Shown piece after piece: positions 16,840 to 25,157 of a stretch of DNA of 64,000 bases. The notes below the pieces were generated by a model. It made no database searches and had not been told where the DNA came from. It was given only the letters and a program-made list of their open reading frames with translations. This DNA comes from Microbacteriaceae bacterium PS02332 (GTDB lineage Bacteria > Actinomycetota > Actinomycetes > Actinomycetales > Microbacteriaceae): the NCBI GenBank assembly GCA_029959645.1, contig JASCOJ010000002.1:1-64000 (forward strand), read 5' to 3'. Each line of letters starts with the position of its first letter. Within the stretch, counting starts at the first letter, position 1. Made by a program: the position numbers and the translations under genes.

Positions 16840-17991
16840 ATGAGAGCAGTCGTGTACGAGGGACCGCGCAAGGTCACGGTCAGGGACGTTCCGGATGCGC
16901 GCATCGAGCGCCCGACCGATGTGCTGGTGCGTGTCACGACGACGAACATCTGCGGATCCGACCTCCACATGTACGAGGGGCGCACGAGCTTCGAGACCGG
17001 GCGGTGGTTCGGGCACGAGAACATGGGTGAAGTGGTCGAGGTCGGCAGCGGCGTCGACAAGATCGCGGTGGGCGACCACGTCGTCCTGCCGTTCAACGTC
17101 GCGTGCGGGCACTGCAAGAACTGCGAACGGGGCCTGACCAACTACTGCCTCACCGCCCAGCCCGTGCCGGAGTGGGCCGGCGCAGCCTACGGGTTCGCCG
17201 ACATGGGGCCGTGGGCGGGCGGCCAGGCCGAGCTGCTGCGGGTGCCGTGGGGCGACTTCAACTGCCTCCGTCTCGGCGAGGACGCGGAGGAGAAGTCCGC
17301 CGACTACGTGATGCTGGCGGACGTCTTCCCGACCGGGTACCACGCGACCGAGATGGCGGGCGTGCAGCCGGGTGACCAGACCGTCGTCTACGGCGCCGGC
17401 CCGGTCGGCCTGATGGCTGCGTTGTCGGCCACCATCAAGGGTGCGAGCAAGGTCATGGTCGTGGACCGGCACCCGGATCGACTGCGGTTGGCGGAGTCGA
17501 TCGGTGCGATCGCCATCGACGACTCGGCGGTCGATCCGGTGCAGGCCGTGCTCGAGCAGACCATGGGACTCGGCGCCGACAACGGCTGCGAGTGCGTCGG
17601 TTACCAGGCACACGACCCCGGCGGCGAGGAACAGCCGAACACCACGCTCAACCGCCTGGTGCAGTCCGTGCGGTTCACCGGCCGCATCGGCACCGTCGGG
17701 GTGTTCGTGCCGCAGGACCCCGGCGGCGCCGACGAGCTCGCGAAGCAGGGACAGGTCGCCTTCGACTTGGGGCTGCACTGGTTCAAGGGCCAGACGATGG
17801 GTACCGGACAGGCTCCCGTCAAGAAGTACAACCGCCGGCTCCGCGACCTGATCGCGGCGGGGAAGGCGACGCCGTCCTTCATCGTCAGTCACGAACTCCC
17901 GCTCGACCGCGCAGCCGACGCCTACGAGCACTTCGACAACCGCGACGACGGGTGGACCAAGGTCGTCCTCAAGCCCGGGAAGGTGGCCTGA
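16840..17991 (+). CDS. Zinc-dependent alcohol/formaldehyde dehydrogenase
   Basis: Medium-chain dehydrogenase/reductase of 383 aa. The catalytic-zinc segment NICGSDLHMYEGR and GHENMGEVVEVG, the structural-zinc cysteines in ACGHCKNCERGLTNYC and the Rossmann motif GAGPVGLMAALSA are all visible. Closest in plan to glutathione-independent formaldehyde dehydrogenase-like enzymes. The ribosome binding site AAGAGGAG lies 7 nt before the ATG. First gene of a three-gene operon with a small protein and a second dehydrogenase of the same superfamily; likely role is aldehyde or alcohol stress metabolism. Confidence 0.88.
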   Translation: MRAVVYEGPRKVTVRDVPDARIERPTDVLVRVTTTNICGSDLHMYEGRTSFETGRWFGHENMGEVVEVGSGVDKIAVGDHVVLPFNVACGHCKNCERGLTNYCLTAQPVPEWAGAAYGFADMGPWAGGQAELLRVPWGDFNCLRLGEDAEEKSADYVMLADVFPTGYHATEMAGVQPGDQTVVYGAGPVGLMAALSATIKGASKVMVVDRHPDRLRLAESIGAIAIDDSAVDPVQAVLEQTMGLGADNGCECVGYQAHDPGGEEQPNTTLNRLVQSVRFTGRIGTVGVFVPQDPGGADELAKQGQVAFDLGLHWFKGQTMGTGQAPVKKYNRRLRDLIAAGKATPSFIVSHELPLDRAADAYEHFDNRDDGWTKVVLKPGKVA

Positions 17992-17993
17992 CC

Positions 17994-18461
17994 ATGGCGC
18001 ACAAGGCGGCAGTGGCGGTCGGGGTCGGCGTGGCAGGAGTCGCAGCCGGACTCGTCGCGCGGTCCCTCGTGGGGAAGGACCGCGGATCGGACGGAGATGC
18101 TGCGCACCCGCAGGGGTGGAAGGCCGTCACCGTCCTCGGCGACGCCGAGGACTTCCGGAGCGGTGGCGAGTATCCCGAACCCCTGCAGCGTCTGGCGGGA
18201 TCGCTCGAGATCCGGATCGATCCCGCCCCCGGGGACGAGGGCTTCGAGGTCCATGCCCGGATCCGCCAGGGGGTCGACGTCGACGTGGAAGGCGACCCGG
18301 ACGCGGCGTTGCGTGCCGCGCTGCGCGATGCCAAGCAGGTCTTCGAGACCGGCGAGGTCCTGCGTGCGACACCGAGACCGCACGGGAAGCGTCCACGCAC
18401 CCTCCTGGGCGGCGCGGTCGACGAGGCTGAAGACGACGCGAAGGGCGAGGGTGTGCTGTGA
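17994..18461 (+). CDS. Hypothetical protein between two dehydrogenases
   Basis: 155 aa, unrecognised. Residues 4-28 form a hydrophobic segment (AVAVGVGVAGVAAGLVARSLVG), probably a membrane anchor. The soluble part (VTVLGDAEDFRSGGEYPEPLQRLAGSLEIRIDPAPGDEGFEVHARI) and the basic/acidic tail carry no motif I know, though VTVLGDAEDF and the later strands resemble parts of polyketide-cyclase-like (SRPBCC) proteins. It starts 2 nt after the first dehydrogenase stop and its TGA overlaps the GTG of the second (GTGA), so all three are translated together. Confidence 0.7.
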   Translation: MAHKAAVAVGVGVAGVAAGLVARSLVGKDRGSDGDAAHPQGWKAVTVLGDAEDFRSGGEYPEPLQRLAGSLEIRIDPAPGDEGFEVHARIRQGVDVDVEGDPDAALRAALRDAKQVFETGEVLRATPRPHGKRPRTLLGGAVDEAEDDAKGEGVL

Positions 18462-19627
18462 AGGCGCTGTGTTGGACCGGAGTGGACGAACTGTCGGTGG
18501 AGAACGTCGAGGACCCCGCGATCCTCAACGCCCAGGACGCCATCGTGAAGGTGACGCTGAGCACGACCTGCGGATCGGACCTCCACCTCCTCGGCGGGTA
18601 CGTCCCGACCATGCGTGCCGGCGACGTGCTCGGCCACGAGTTCATCGGCGAGGTCGTCGAGGTCGGATCGGCAGTGACGAAGCACGCGGTCGGCGACCGT
18701 GTGGTGGTCTGCTCGTTCATCAGCTGCGGGAAGTGCTGGTACTGCCAGAACGAGCTGTTCTCGCTCTGCGACAACGGCAACCCGAACGCGGGGATCCCGG
18801 AGATGCTCTGGGGCCAGGCCCCCGGCGGCTGTTACGGGTACTCGCACGCGCTGGGGGGATGGGCCGGGAGTCACGCCGAGTACATCCGGGTGCCGTACGC
18901 CGACCAGGGTGCCTTCCACGTGCCGGACGGGGTCAGTGACGAGCGGGCGCTGTTCGCCTCCGATGCCGCCCCGACCGGATGGATGGGCGCGGACCTCGGT
19001 GGCGTCGGCCCGGGCGACGTCGTCGCGGTCTGGGGTGCCGGCGGCGTCGGGCAGATGGCGGCACGCGCCTCGCTGCTGCTGGGCGCCGAGCGCGTCATCG
19101 TGATCGACCGCTTCCAGGAACGACTGACGCAGGTCGAGCAGGTCATCGGCGCGGAGACCATGAACTACGAGACCAGCGAAGTGACGGCCGAGCTCCGCGA
19201 GCTCACCGGCGGCCGGGGCCCGGACGTGTGCATCGAAGCGGTCGGGATGGAGGCACACCACGACGGCCCCGACTTCGCCTACGACCAGCTGAAGCAGCAG
19301 CTGCGGCTGCAGACCGACAGGCCCACCGCCGTCCGGGAGGCCGTGTTCGCTGCCCGCAAGGGAGGCAGCCTCTTCGTGCTGGGCGTCTTCGGCGGCTACG
19401 TCGACAAGTTCCCTCTGGGAGCGGTGATGAACAAGGGCCTCACGATCCGGTCCGCGCAGCAGCACGGACAGCGGTACATCCCGATGCTCCTCGAACGGAT
19501 GGCACGTGACGAGCTCGTCACCGAGCACCTCGCGACACACGTGATGCCGCTCGACGACGGACCCGACGGGTACGCCATGTTCAAGGAGAAGACCGACGGA
19601 TGCGTGCGGGCGGTCTTCCGCCCGTGA
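18458..19627 (+). CDS. Zinc-dependent alcohol dehydrogenase, second copy
   Basis: 389-residue MDR-family dehydrogenase. TTCGSDLHLLGGYVP and GHEFIGEVVEVGS hold the catalytic zinc site; CGKCWYCQNELFSLC is a full structural-zinc lobe with four cysteines; AVWGAGGVGQMAARA is the NAD-binding loop. Similar in design to glutathione-dependent or factor-dependent formaldehyde dehydrogenase-like proteins, including the GLTIRSAQQHGQRY region near the C-terminus. GTG start overlapping the previous stop. The operon ends in a strong hairpin right after the TGA. Mycothiol might be the cofactor partner (speculative). Confidence 0.88.
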   Translation: MKALCWTGVDELSVENVEDPAILNAQDAIVKVTLSTTCGSDLHLLGGYVPTMRAGDVLGHEFIGEVVEVGSAVTKHAVGDRVVVCSFISCGKCWYCQNELFSLCDNGNPNAGIPEMLWGQAPGGCYGYSHALGGWAGSHAEYIRVPYADQGAFHVPDGVSDERALFASDAAPTGWMGADLGGVGPGDVVAVWGAGGVGQMAARASLLLGAERVIVIDRFQERLTQVEQVIGAETMNYETSEVTAELRELTGGRGPDVCIEAVGMEAHHDGPDFAYDQLKQQLRLQTDRPTAVREAVFAARKGGSLFVLGVFGGYVDKFPLGAVMNKGLTIRSAQQHGQRYIPMLLERMARDELVTEHLATHVMPLDDGPDGYAMFKEKTDGCVRAVFRP

Positions 19628-19635
19628 ACGACCGA

Positions 19636-19681
19636 GAACCGCCTTCCCCACGACCGTTCCGGTCGACGGGGAGGGCGGTTC
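19636..19681 (+). terminator. Long hairpin terminator after dehydrogenase operon
   Basis: GAACCGCCTTCCCC (19636-19649) pairs with GGGGAGGGCGGTTC (19668-19681), one G-T pair, and the loop contains a second stem CGACCG-TTC-CGGTCG. The result is an almost continuous 20-bp stem between the operon end and the convergent tetR gene, with no T tract. Confidence 0.75.
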
Positions 19682-19720
19682 CGTCGCGACGGCCTCGTCG
19701 GCGCGACGCGTTCCGCTGGG

Positions 19721-20359
19721 TCAGACCGCCAGGTCGAGGTCCCACGCCGGGGCGACGTACTCCCGCGACCAGCCGTCGCGCATGCGCGTGACCGCACGGT
19801 CGTACGCCTCGAGCATGTCCATCTCCGGCCGGACCATCGACTGGAGCTGCAGCCCCTCGTACGTCGCGAGCAGCTGCTCGGCGCCGCGGGCGGGCTCCAT
19901 CGTGTGCGGCTCGCGACCGAGCTGGACGTCCTGCTGGAGCGACTGCACCACGAAGGCGTGGAACTTCCGCCAGCGCGTGTAGAGCATCGGCGCGAGCGGG
20001 TGCTGCGGGGTCGCGGCGATGTTCAGCAGCGAGGTGAGGAAGCGCATGAGCGCCGGGTCCTCGATGTTCCGCACGACGATCGCACGGAGGAACAGCACGG
20101 TGCCCTTCGCAGGGGCGATCGGCATGAGCGGGGCCGTGCGCTGGGCGTTCCACTGGTCGACGGTGGCGAGCAGCAGGCCGTCCCAGCTCGGGAACACGAG
20201 GGAGAGCTCGCGGGTCGAGCGCCCGGCTTCGGTCGCCACGAGGTCCGGCGTGGTCTCGTGCAGGGGGTGCGCGCGGAGCACGCGGATCATCGCGGAGACG
20301 ATCTCGGCGCGGTCATCCGCCTGGTCGACGACGCTCGTGAGGACACCATCCATGGTCAT
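19721..20359 (-). CDS. TetR-family transcriptional regulator
   Basis: 212 aa. The N-terminal 50 residues fit a TetR DNA-binding domain (AEIVSAMIRVLRAHPLHETTPDLVATEAGRSTRELSLVFPS: helix, turn, recognition helix). The rest is the helical ligand-binding and dimerisation domain (QRTAPLMPIAPAKGT, FLTSLLNIAATPQHPLAPML). The ligand is unknown. Start ATG 20359, with an alternative ATG 20353. An inverted repeat AGAACG-N9-CGTTCT at 20401-20421 lies 42 nt upstream and may be its own operator. Convergent with the dehydrogenase operon. Confidence 0.8.
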   Translation of the reverse strand: MTMDGVLTSVVDQADDRAEIVSAMIRVLRAHPLHETTPDLVATEAGRSTRELSLVFPSWDGLLLATVDQWNAQRTAPLMPIAPAKGTVLFLRAIVVRNIEDPALMRFLTSLLNIAATPQHPLAPMLYTRWRKFHAFVVQSLQQDVQLGREPHTMEPARGAEQLLATYEGLQLQSMVRPEMDMLEAYDRAVTRMRDGWSREYVAPAWDLDLAV

Positions 20360-20400
20360 GACACCAGCGGACCACGGCGCCGGACCCGGGTGCTACCCCC

Positions 20401-20421
20401 AGAACGGGAAACGCACGTTCT
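20401..20421. promoter_or_regulatory. Inverted repeat upstream of tetR-type gene
   Basis: AGAACG-N9-CGTTCT, a perfect 6-bp dyad in the intergenic DNA between the BLUF gene end and the TetR-type start. Possible TetR operator; no other evidence. Confidence 0.35.
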
Positions 20422-20453
20422 CCGCGGCGGAGCGGCGTGCGCCGCACCGCCGG

Positions 20454-20930
20454 TCAGGCGTCGCGACGGTGCTTGCCCTGCGCCGCGGTCGGGTCGGCGA
20501 GCGGGTGGTTGCGGAACCAGCGGAGGAGTTCGCGGGCGCGGCTCGCGTCGGCGCTGTGGTCACCCGCGGCCAGGAACGCACTGAACCCGTCCGGCGGGTC
20601 GAGCTGCGCCTCCCGGTCGTAGGCCATCGACCACTCCGGGAACCGGCGCGTGTGGATGGACTCCTCGACGAGGAGCCGGACGTCGTCGTGCCGCGGGTCC
20701 GCGATGATCCGACTGTACGTGGCGATCACCGCGTCGTGCGGGCCTTCGAGGAGCTGCATGAAGCGCCCGGACCGGTGCACGAGCAGGCCGGACAGGCCGT
20801 CGGCGGTGTTCCGGACCCGCGAGTGCTCCAGGACGCCCTCGAGCTCCGCATCGTCGAACGGGAGGGTCGCCGAACTCATGTAGACCAGTGACTGCAGCAT
20901 GGTGAGTTGATCGTCCCTCGTCTGCCCCAT
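20454..20930 (-). CDS. BLUF-domain blue-light photoreceptor
   Basis: 158 aa with an N-terminal BLUF domain (FAD-binding blue-light sensor). The key residues are visible: the photoactive tyrosine in QSLVYMSSA, the asparagine in SRVRNTADGLSGLLV and the glutamine in RFMQLLEGPHDAV; then IIADPRHDDVRLLVEESIHTRRF. The C-terminal 50 residues (ADASRARELLRWFRNHPLAD) form a short output helix without a known effector domain, so it probably signals by protein contact. ATG 20930 is used; MLQSL at 20900 is an alternative. Divergent from the SWIM/SNF2 helicase gene with 72 nt between. Confidence 0.88.
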   Translation of the reverse strand: MGQTRDDQLTMLQSLVYMSSATLPFDDAELEGVLEHSRVRNTADGLSGLLVHRSGRFMQLLEGPHDAVIATYSRIIADPRHDDVRLLVEESIHTRRFPEWSMAYDREAQLDPPDGFSAFLAAGDHSADASRARELLRWFRNHPLADPTAAQGKHRRDA

Positions 20931-21002
20931 CGCTGTCACCCCCAGTTCCGGGGCGGGCGCGCGGCGGCAGCGGTGGTCGGTGGGGCCTGGCACGATGGGC
21001 GG

Positions 21003-24000
21003 GTGCCAGCAGCCCCGATGATCGACGCCGTCGACGTCATCCGGTTCGTCGGGCCGCAGACCTTCGGGCGTGCCCGCGACGTCGTCCGCGCCGGCCTGGT
21101 CGAGGACGCCACCTGGCACGACGACGGCATGATCACGGCTGTGGTCGGCGGGTCCTCCGACGACCCGTACGAGCTGCAGGTCGAGACGACCCAGGCACAC
21201 GGCGACTTCGTGCGTCCGGTCCGGAGCAGCTGTTCCTGTCCCATCGGCGGCGAGTGCAAGCACGTCGCGGCTGCACTCCTCACGATCAACGCGCGCGCCC
21301 TCGCCAGCAGGGCGGGTCCACGGGCCGAGGCGCCGACGGCGCCCACCCCGGACTGGAGGCGCGACCTCGCCCGTCTCGCCGGTGACGACGAGGAGGCGGT
21401 CGCGTCCGGTACGCGCCCTGCCGCGACCATGGGCCTCCAGTTCGAACTCCGCGACGCGGTCCCGGCACGCCTGGCGCAGCGTGCACGGTCGGCGGGGCGG
21501 GCCGTGCCGACGGCCTCCCGGTCGGTGCGGCTCGGGGTGCGGCCGGTGATGCGCAGCGCGGCCGGCAACTGGGTGCGCGGGCAGCTGACCTGGGGGTCGC
21601 TCCCCTACTCGATGAACCGCCACGGGCTCGATCCCGACCAGCACGGCTGGTTCCTGCAGTTCGCGGCGCTCCACCGCACCGGGCAGCTCGCCGGGCTGCC
21701 GGGCGAGGCCGACTGGCTGCACCTCGACGACTTCACCAGTCCCTTGCTCTGGCCGCTCCTCGGCCGGGCCGCGACGGTCGGTGTCGCGTTCGTCACCGGG
21801 AAGCGCGACGGCGGGGTCGTCCTCGGGTCCGAGGCCCGGGTACTCCTCGACGCCGTCCGCTCCGAGCGCGGGCTCGACATCGGGGCGAGTGCGGTCGTCG
21901 ACGGCCGGCCCGTCGCCGAGGGCGCCGCGCGGACGATCGGCGACCACGGCGTCTACGCGTTCCGGGAGTCGCCCGAGTTCTCCGTCACACTCGCACCGAC
22001 GCCCGACCCGGTCCCGGCCGACCAACGGCGGATGCTCGTCGAGGGGGCGCGCATCGTCGTGCCCGCGGACGACGTCGACGAGTTCCTCGCGGACTGGTCG
22101 CCGCGCCTCCGCGGATCGCTCGGCCTCGTCAGTTCCGACGGGTCCCTCGAGCTGCCGGAGCGGACGCCGCCCGAACTCGTGCTGTCGGTGACGTTCGAGC
22201 CGGCGCGGGCGCCCCGCACCGACGACCGCGCACACCTGCAGTGGCGCTGGCACGTCGACGGGCGGAAGGACCCGGTCGCGTTGCACGGGCCGCTGCCCGA
22301 CCTGTCGGCGGTACGGGCGGCGGACGACGCGACCACGGGCACGACGCAGGAAGAGGACGGTCCCGGTGCCGCGCCTCCAGGCCGGGCGGCCGACAGCGCG
22401 GGCGGGCCGGGTGGCGGGCTCGACTGGTTCGTCGACGGCACCGTCGAGGGGGCCGACGTCGCCGTCCTCGTGAACGAGCTGCTGCCCGCGCTGCCGGCCG
22501 CCAACGTGCGTGTCGTGACCCAGGGCGAACTCGTCGACTACGAGCGGCTGACCGGGCGTCCGCACATCCGTGTGACGACGATGCCGTCGTCGAAGCACGA
22601 CTGGTTCGACCTCGGCATCATCGTCAGCGTGAACGGCAAGGAGATCCCGTTCACGCCGCTGCTGCGTGCGCTCGCCAAGCGCGACCGGCGGCTCAAGCTC
22701 GTCGACAACTCGTACCTCTCCCTCGCCGACCCGGCGTTCGACCGGCTCAAGGAGCTCATCGAGCAGGCGCGGGAGCTCGACGAGTGGGAGCCGGACCAAC
22801 CGATCACGGTCACCCCGTACAAGGCGGCACTGTGGTCGGAGTTCGACCAACTCGCCGACGAGACCGAGCACGACGACCGGTGGCGGGAGATCGCCGCACG
22901 CCTGCTCGACGCCACCGCACCGGCCGACGTCGTGGTGCCGGCGACCGTGCACGCCGACCTCCGGCCGTACCAGCGGGACGGCTTCGCCTGGCTGTCGTTC
23001 CTCGTCGGCCACGGCGTCGGCGGCGTGCTCGCCGACGACATGGGGCTCGGGAAGACGCTGCAGGCGCTCGCGATGATCGCCGAGCAGCGCGCTGCCACGC
23101 CCGACGCGCCGCCCTTCCTCGTCGTCGCGCCCACCTCGGTCGTCGGCAACTGGGCGGACGAGGCCGCGAAGTTCGTGCCGTCACTCCGGGTCACCACGAT
23201 CACCGGGACCTCGGTGAAGGACCCGGCCCGGGTCGCCCGGACCGCAGCCGCCTCGGACGTCGTCGTCACCTCCTACGCGCTGCTCCGGCTCGACGCTGCC
23301 GCGTACCTCGACCTGTCGTGGGCGGCGCTGCTCCTCGACGAGGCGCAGTTCGTCAAGAACCCGCAGTCGCAGACCCACCGGGCGGCGGCGGACCTCCGCG
23401 CGCCGGTCAAGATCGCGATCACGGGCACGCCGCTCGAGAACGGGCTCGCCGACCTCTGGGCGCTGTTCGCGATCGTCGCACCGGGGATGCTGTCGTCGTG
23501 GACGCGGTTCGGTGACGACTACGTGAAGCCGCTCGCCTCCCCCGAGCTCCAGGGCGCCGCGCGCAAGGAGCTCACCGACCGGCTGCGACGACGGATCCGT
23601 CCGCTCATGCTCCGCCGGACGAAGGAGATGGTCGCCGCCGACCTGCCGGAGAAGCAGGAGCAGGTCGTCCGGGTGACGCTCGACCCGGCGCACCGCGAAC
23701 TGTACGAACGGACGCTGAACCGGGAGCGTCTCAAGGTGCTCGACCTCGTCGACGACCTCGACCGCAACCGGATGATCGTGTTCCGGTCGCTGACCCTGCT
23801 GCGGATGCTCGCGCTCTCCCCCACCCTCGTGTCGGACGAGCACGACGACGTCCCGAGCGCGAAGCTCGACCTGCTGCTCGACGAACTCGAACAGCTCGCC
23901 GCCGAGGGGCGCCGAGCACTGGTGTTCAGTCAGTTCACGTCGTTCCTCCGCATGGTCTCCGACGCGCTCGACGCCCGTGGGGTCGCGTACGAGTACCTCG

Positions 24001-24359
24001 ACGGGTCCACCCGCCGCCGCGGGGCCGTCATCGACCGCTTCCGGAACGGCACCGCACCGGCGTTCCTCATCTCGCTCAAGGCCGGCGGCTTCGGGCTCAC
24101 CCTGACCGAGGCGGACACCGTCTTCGTCCTCGACCCGTGGTGGAACCCCGCCGCCGAGAACCAGGCCGTCGACCGGACGCACCGCATCGGGCAGACGCGG
24201 TCGGTCACCGTCGCGCGGCTCATCGCCGAGGACACCATCGAGGAGAAGGTGCTCGCGCTCGCGCAGCGGAAGGCGCAGCTGTTCGCGACGATGATCGACG
24301 ACGACGCGCTGTTCGCGGAGGGGCTGAGCGCGGAGGACATCCGGTCGCTGTTGGCCTGA
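21003..24359 (+). CDS. SWIM zinc-finger SNF2-family helicase
   Basis: 1118-residue Swi2/Snf2 ATPase. A SWIM finger near residue 75 (SCSCPIGGECKHVAAALL, CxC...CxH) is followed by a long bacterial SNF2-associated region. The motor begins with LADDMGLGKTLQALAM (motif I, about 677), DEAQ (motif II, about 778), TGTPLENGLADLWALF, and the C-lobe SLKAGGFGLTLTEAD and NQAVDRTHRIGQTR (about 1060). These proteins are thought to translocate on DNA or remodel protein-DNA complexes, such as stalled RNA polymerase (RapA-like). GTG 21003 is 6 nt after CACGAT; ATG 21018 is an alternative. Confidence 0.9.
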   Translation: MPAAPMIDAVDVIRFVGPQTFGRARDVVRAGLVEDATWHDDGMITAVVGGSSDDPYELQVETTQAHGDFVRPVRSSCSCPIGGECKHVAAALLTINARALASRAGPRAEAPTAPTPDWRRDLARLAGDDEEAVASGTRPAATMGLQFELRDAVPARLAQRARSAGRAVPTASRSVRLGVRPVMRSAAGNWVRGQLTWGSLPYSMNRHGLDPDQHGWFLQFAALHRTGQLAGLPGEADWLHLDDFTSPLLWPLLGRAATVGVAFVTGKRDGGVVLGSEARVLLDAVRSERGLDIGASAVVDGRPVAEGAARTIGDHGVYAFRESPEFSVTLAPTPDPVPADQRRMLVEGARIVVPADDVDEFLADWSPRLRGSLGLVSSDGSLELPERTPPELVLSVTFEPARAPRTDDRAHLQWRWHVDGRKDPVALHGPLPDLSAVRAADDATTGTTQEEDGPGAAPPGRAADSAGGPGGGLDWFVDGTVEGADVAVLVNELLPALPAANVRVVTQGELVDYERLTGRPHIRVTTMPSSKHDWFDLGIIVSVNGKEIPFTPLLRALAKRDRRLKLVDNSYLSLADPAFDRLKELIEQARELDEWEPDQPITVTPYKAALWSEFDQLADETEHDDRWREIAARLLDATAPADVVVPATVHADLRPYQRDGFAWLSFLVGHGVGGVLADDMGLGKTLQALAMIAEQRAATPDAPPFLVVAPTSVVGNWADEAAKFVPSLRVTTITGTSVKDPARVARTAAASDVVVTSYALLRLDAAAYLDLSWAALLLDEAQFVKNPQSQTHRAAADLRAPVKIAITGTPLENGLADLWALFAIVAPGMLSSWTRFGDDYVKPLASPELQGAARKELTDRLRRRIRPLMLRRTKEMVAADLPEKQEQVVRVTLDPAHRELYERTLNRERLKVLDLVDDLDRNRMIVFRSLTLLRMLALSPTLVSDEHDDVPSAKLDLLLDELEQLAAEGRRALVFSQFTSFLRMVSDALDARGVAYEYLDGSTRRRGAVIDRFRNGTAPAFLISLKAGGFGLTLTEADTVFVLDPWWNPAAENQAVDRTHRIGQTRSVTVARLIAEDTIEEKVLALAQRKAQLFATMIDDDALFAEGLSAEDIRSLLA

Positions 24360-24416
24360 GGGCCACCCGGTGAAATACGACATACTGAGGGCTTGGTCCT
24401 GGCATCGAGCGTTCAC

Positions 24417-24422
24417 TACCGT
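24417..24422 (+). promoter_or_regulatory. -10 box TACCGT of the VapBC-type operon
   Basis: TACCGT lies 6 nt before ATG 24429, and TTGGTC (24393-24398) is 18 nt further upstream as a possible -35, giving a leaderless promoter. Confidence 0.5.
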
Positions 24423-24428
24423 CGGCCC

Positions 24429-24656
24429 ATGCTCCTCGAACGACCGACCACCGAAGCACCGCCTCTCGAACCTGACGTCGACCCCGACCTCGGCCTCGTC
24501 GCGGACGATCGCCACCGGACGATCCGTCGGACCAGCAGCGCGTTGTCCGAGATCCTGCTGACCAACGGGGAACGCGTCGTGCTCCACGGCATGGCGGGAT
24601 CCGGTGGCTACCCGCCCGGGTACCTGGAGCGACTGCGGACCGCAGGCGAGTGCTGA
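24429..24656 (+). CDS. Putative VapB-type antitoxin
   Basis: 75-residue protein directly upstream of, and overlapping by 7 nt, a PIN-domain toxin gene. The N-terminus is acidic (EAPPLEPDVDPDLGLVADD), the middle basic and helical (RTIRRTSSALSEILLTNGERVVL), and the end Gly/Pro-rich. I do not recognise a standard DNA-binding fold such as AbrB or RHH, so the antitoxin call rests on position and size. The operon is probably autoregulated by the complex, as in most such pairs. Confidence 0.65.
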   Translation: MLLERPTTEAPPLEPDVDPDLGLVADDRHRTIRRTSSALSEILLTNGERVVLHGMAGSGGYPPGYLERLRTAGEC

Positions 24657-25138
24657 CCGTCGACGCGAACATCCTGATCGCCCTGATGGACCCGGGGGAC
24701 GCCAGTTACGTCCTCGCGGTCGAGATCCTCGACGCACACGAGTGGGACGAGCTGGCCACGTCGACGGTCACGCTCGCGGAGGTCCTGGTACGGCCGATGA
24801 ACGAGGGCGTGTACGGGGAACAGCTCGATGCCGTGTCGGCACTGGGCGTCCACCTCATGGGCGTCGACGGCGAGCGTGTCCGCACGATGACCGAGCTCTC
24901 CGCCCACCATCGGCTCCGCCCTCCCGACGCTGTGGTGTTGGCGGTCGCCATGGCGACGAGCAGTGCCATCGTGACGCTCGACGTACGGGTGGCGAAGGTC
25001 GCGCGACGCCTCGGCTTCCCGGTGATCGACCGACCGGATGACGAGTCGGCGGCTCCGGAGGGCGTCGGCGCTGACGACGCGCAGTACTTCAGGCACAGCA
25101 CGACGGCCTGGTGGGAGGACGTCCCACCAGGCCGGTGA
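24650..25138 (+). CDS. vapC: PIN-domain toxin, VapC family
   Basis: 162 aa. The PIN ribonuclease acidic residues are in place: D5 in VDANILIALMD, E44 in VTLAEVLVRP, D93 in RPPDAVVLA and D111 in IVTLDVRVAKVARRLGF. Family members cut tRNA or rRNA when freed from antitoxin. GTG start inside the antitoxin gene. After residue 125 there is a tail (DRPDDESAAPEGVGADDAQY...) beyond the usual PIN length. The final codons are also the 13-bp stem of a hairpin terminator at 25104-25134, so the tail may partly reflect that element. Confidence 0.85.
   Translation: MLTVDANILIALMDPGDASYVLAVEILDAHEWDELATSTVTLAEVLVRPMNEGVYGEQLDAVSALGVHLMGVDGERVRTMTELSAHHRLRPPDAVVLAVAMATSSAIVTLDVRVAKVARRLGFPVIDRPDDESAAPEGVGADDAQYFRHSTTAWWEDVPPGR
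25104..25134. terminator. Perfect 13-bp hairpin inside the vapC 3' end
   Basis: CGGCCTGGTGGGA (25104-25116), loop GGACG, TCCCACCAGGCCG (25122-25134). It lies within the last codons of vapC and 24 nt from the stop of the convergent aldo/keto reductase gene, so it can end transcription in both directions. Confidence 0.7.
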
Positions 25139-25157
25139 TCGTGCGGTCGCTGAAGGG

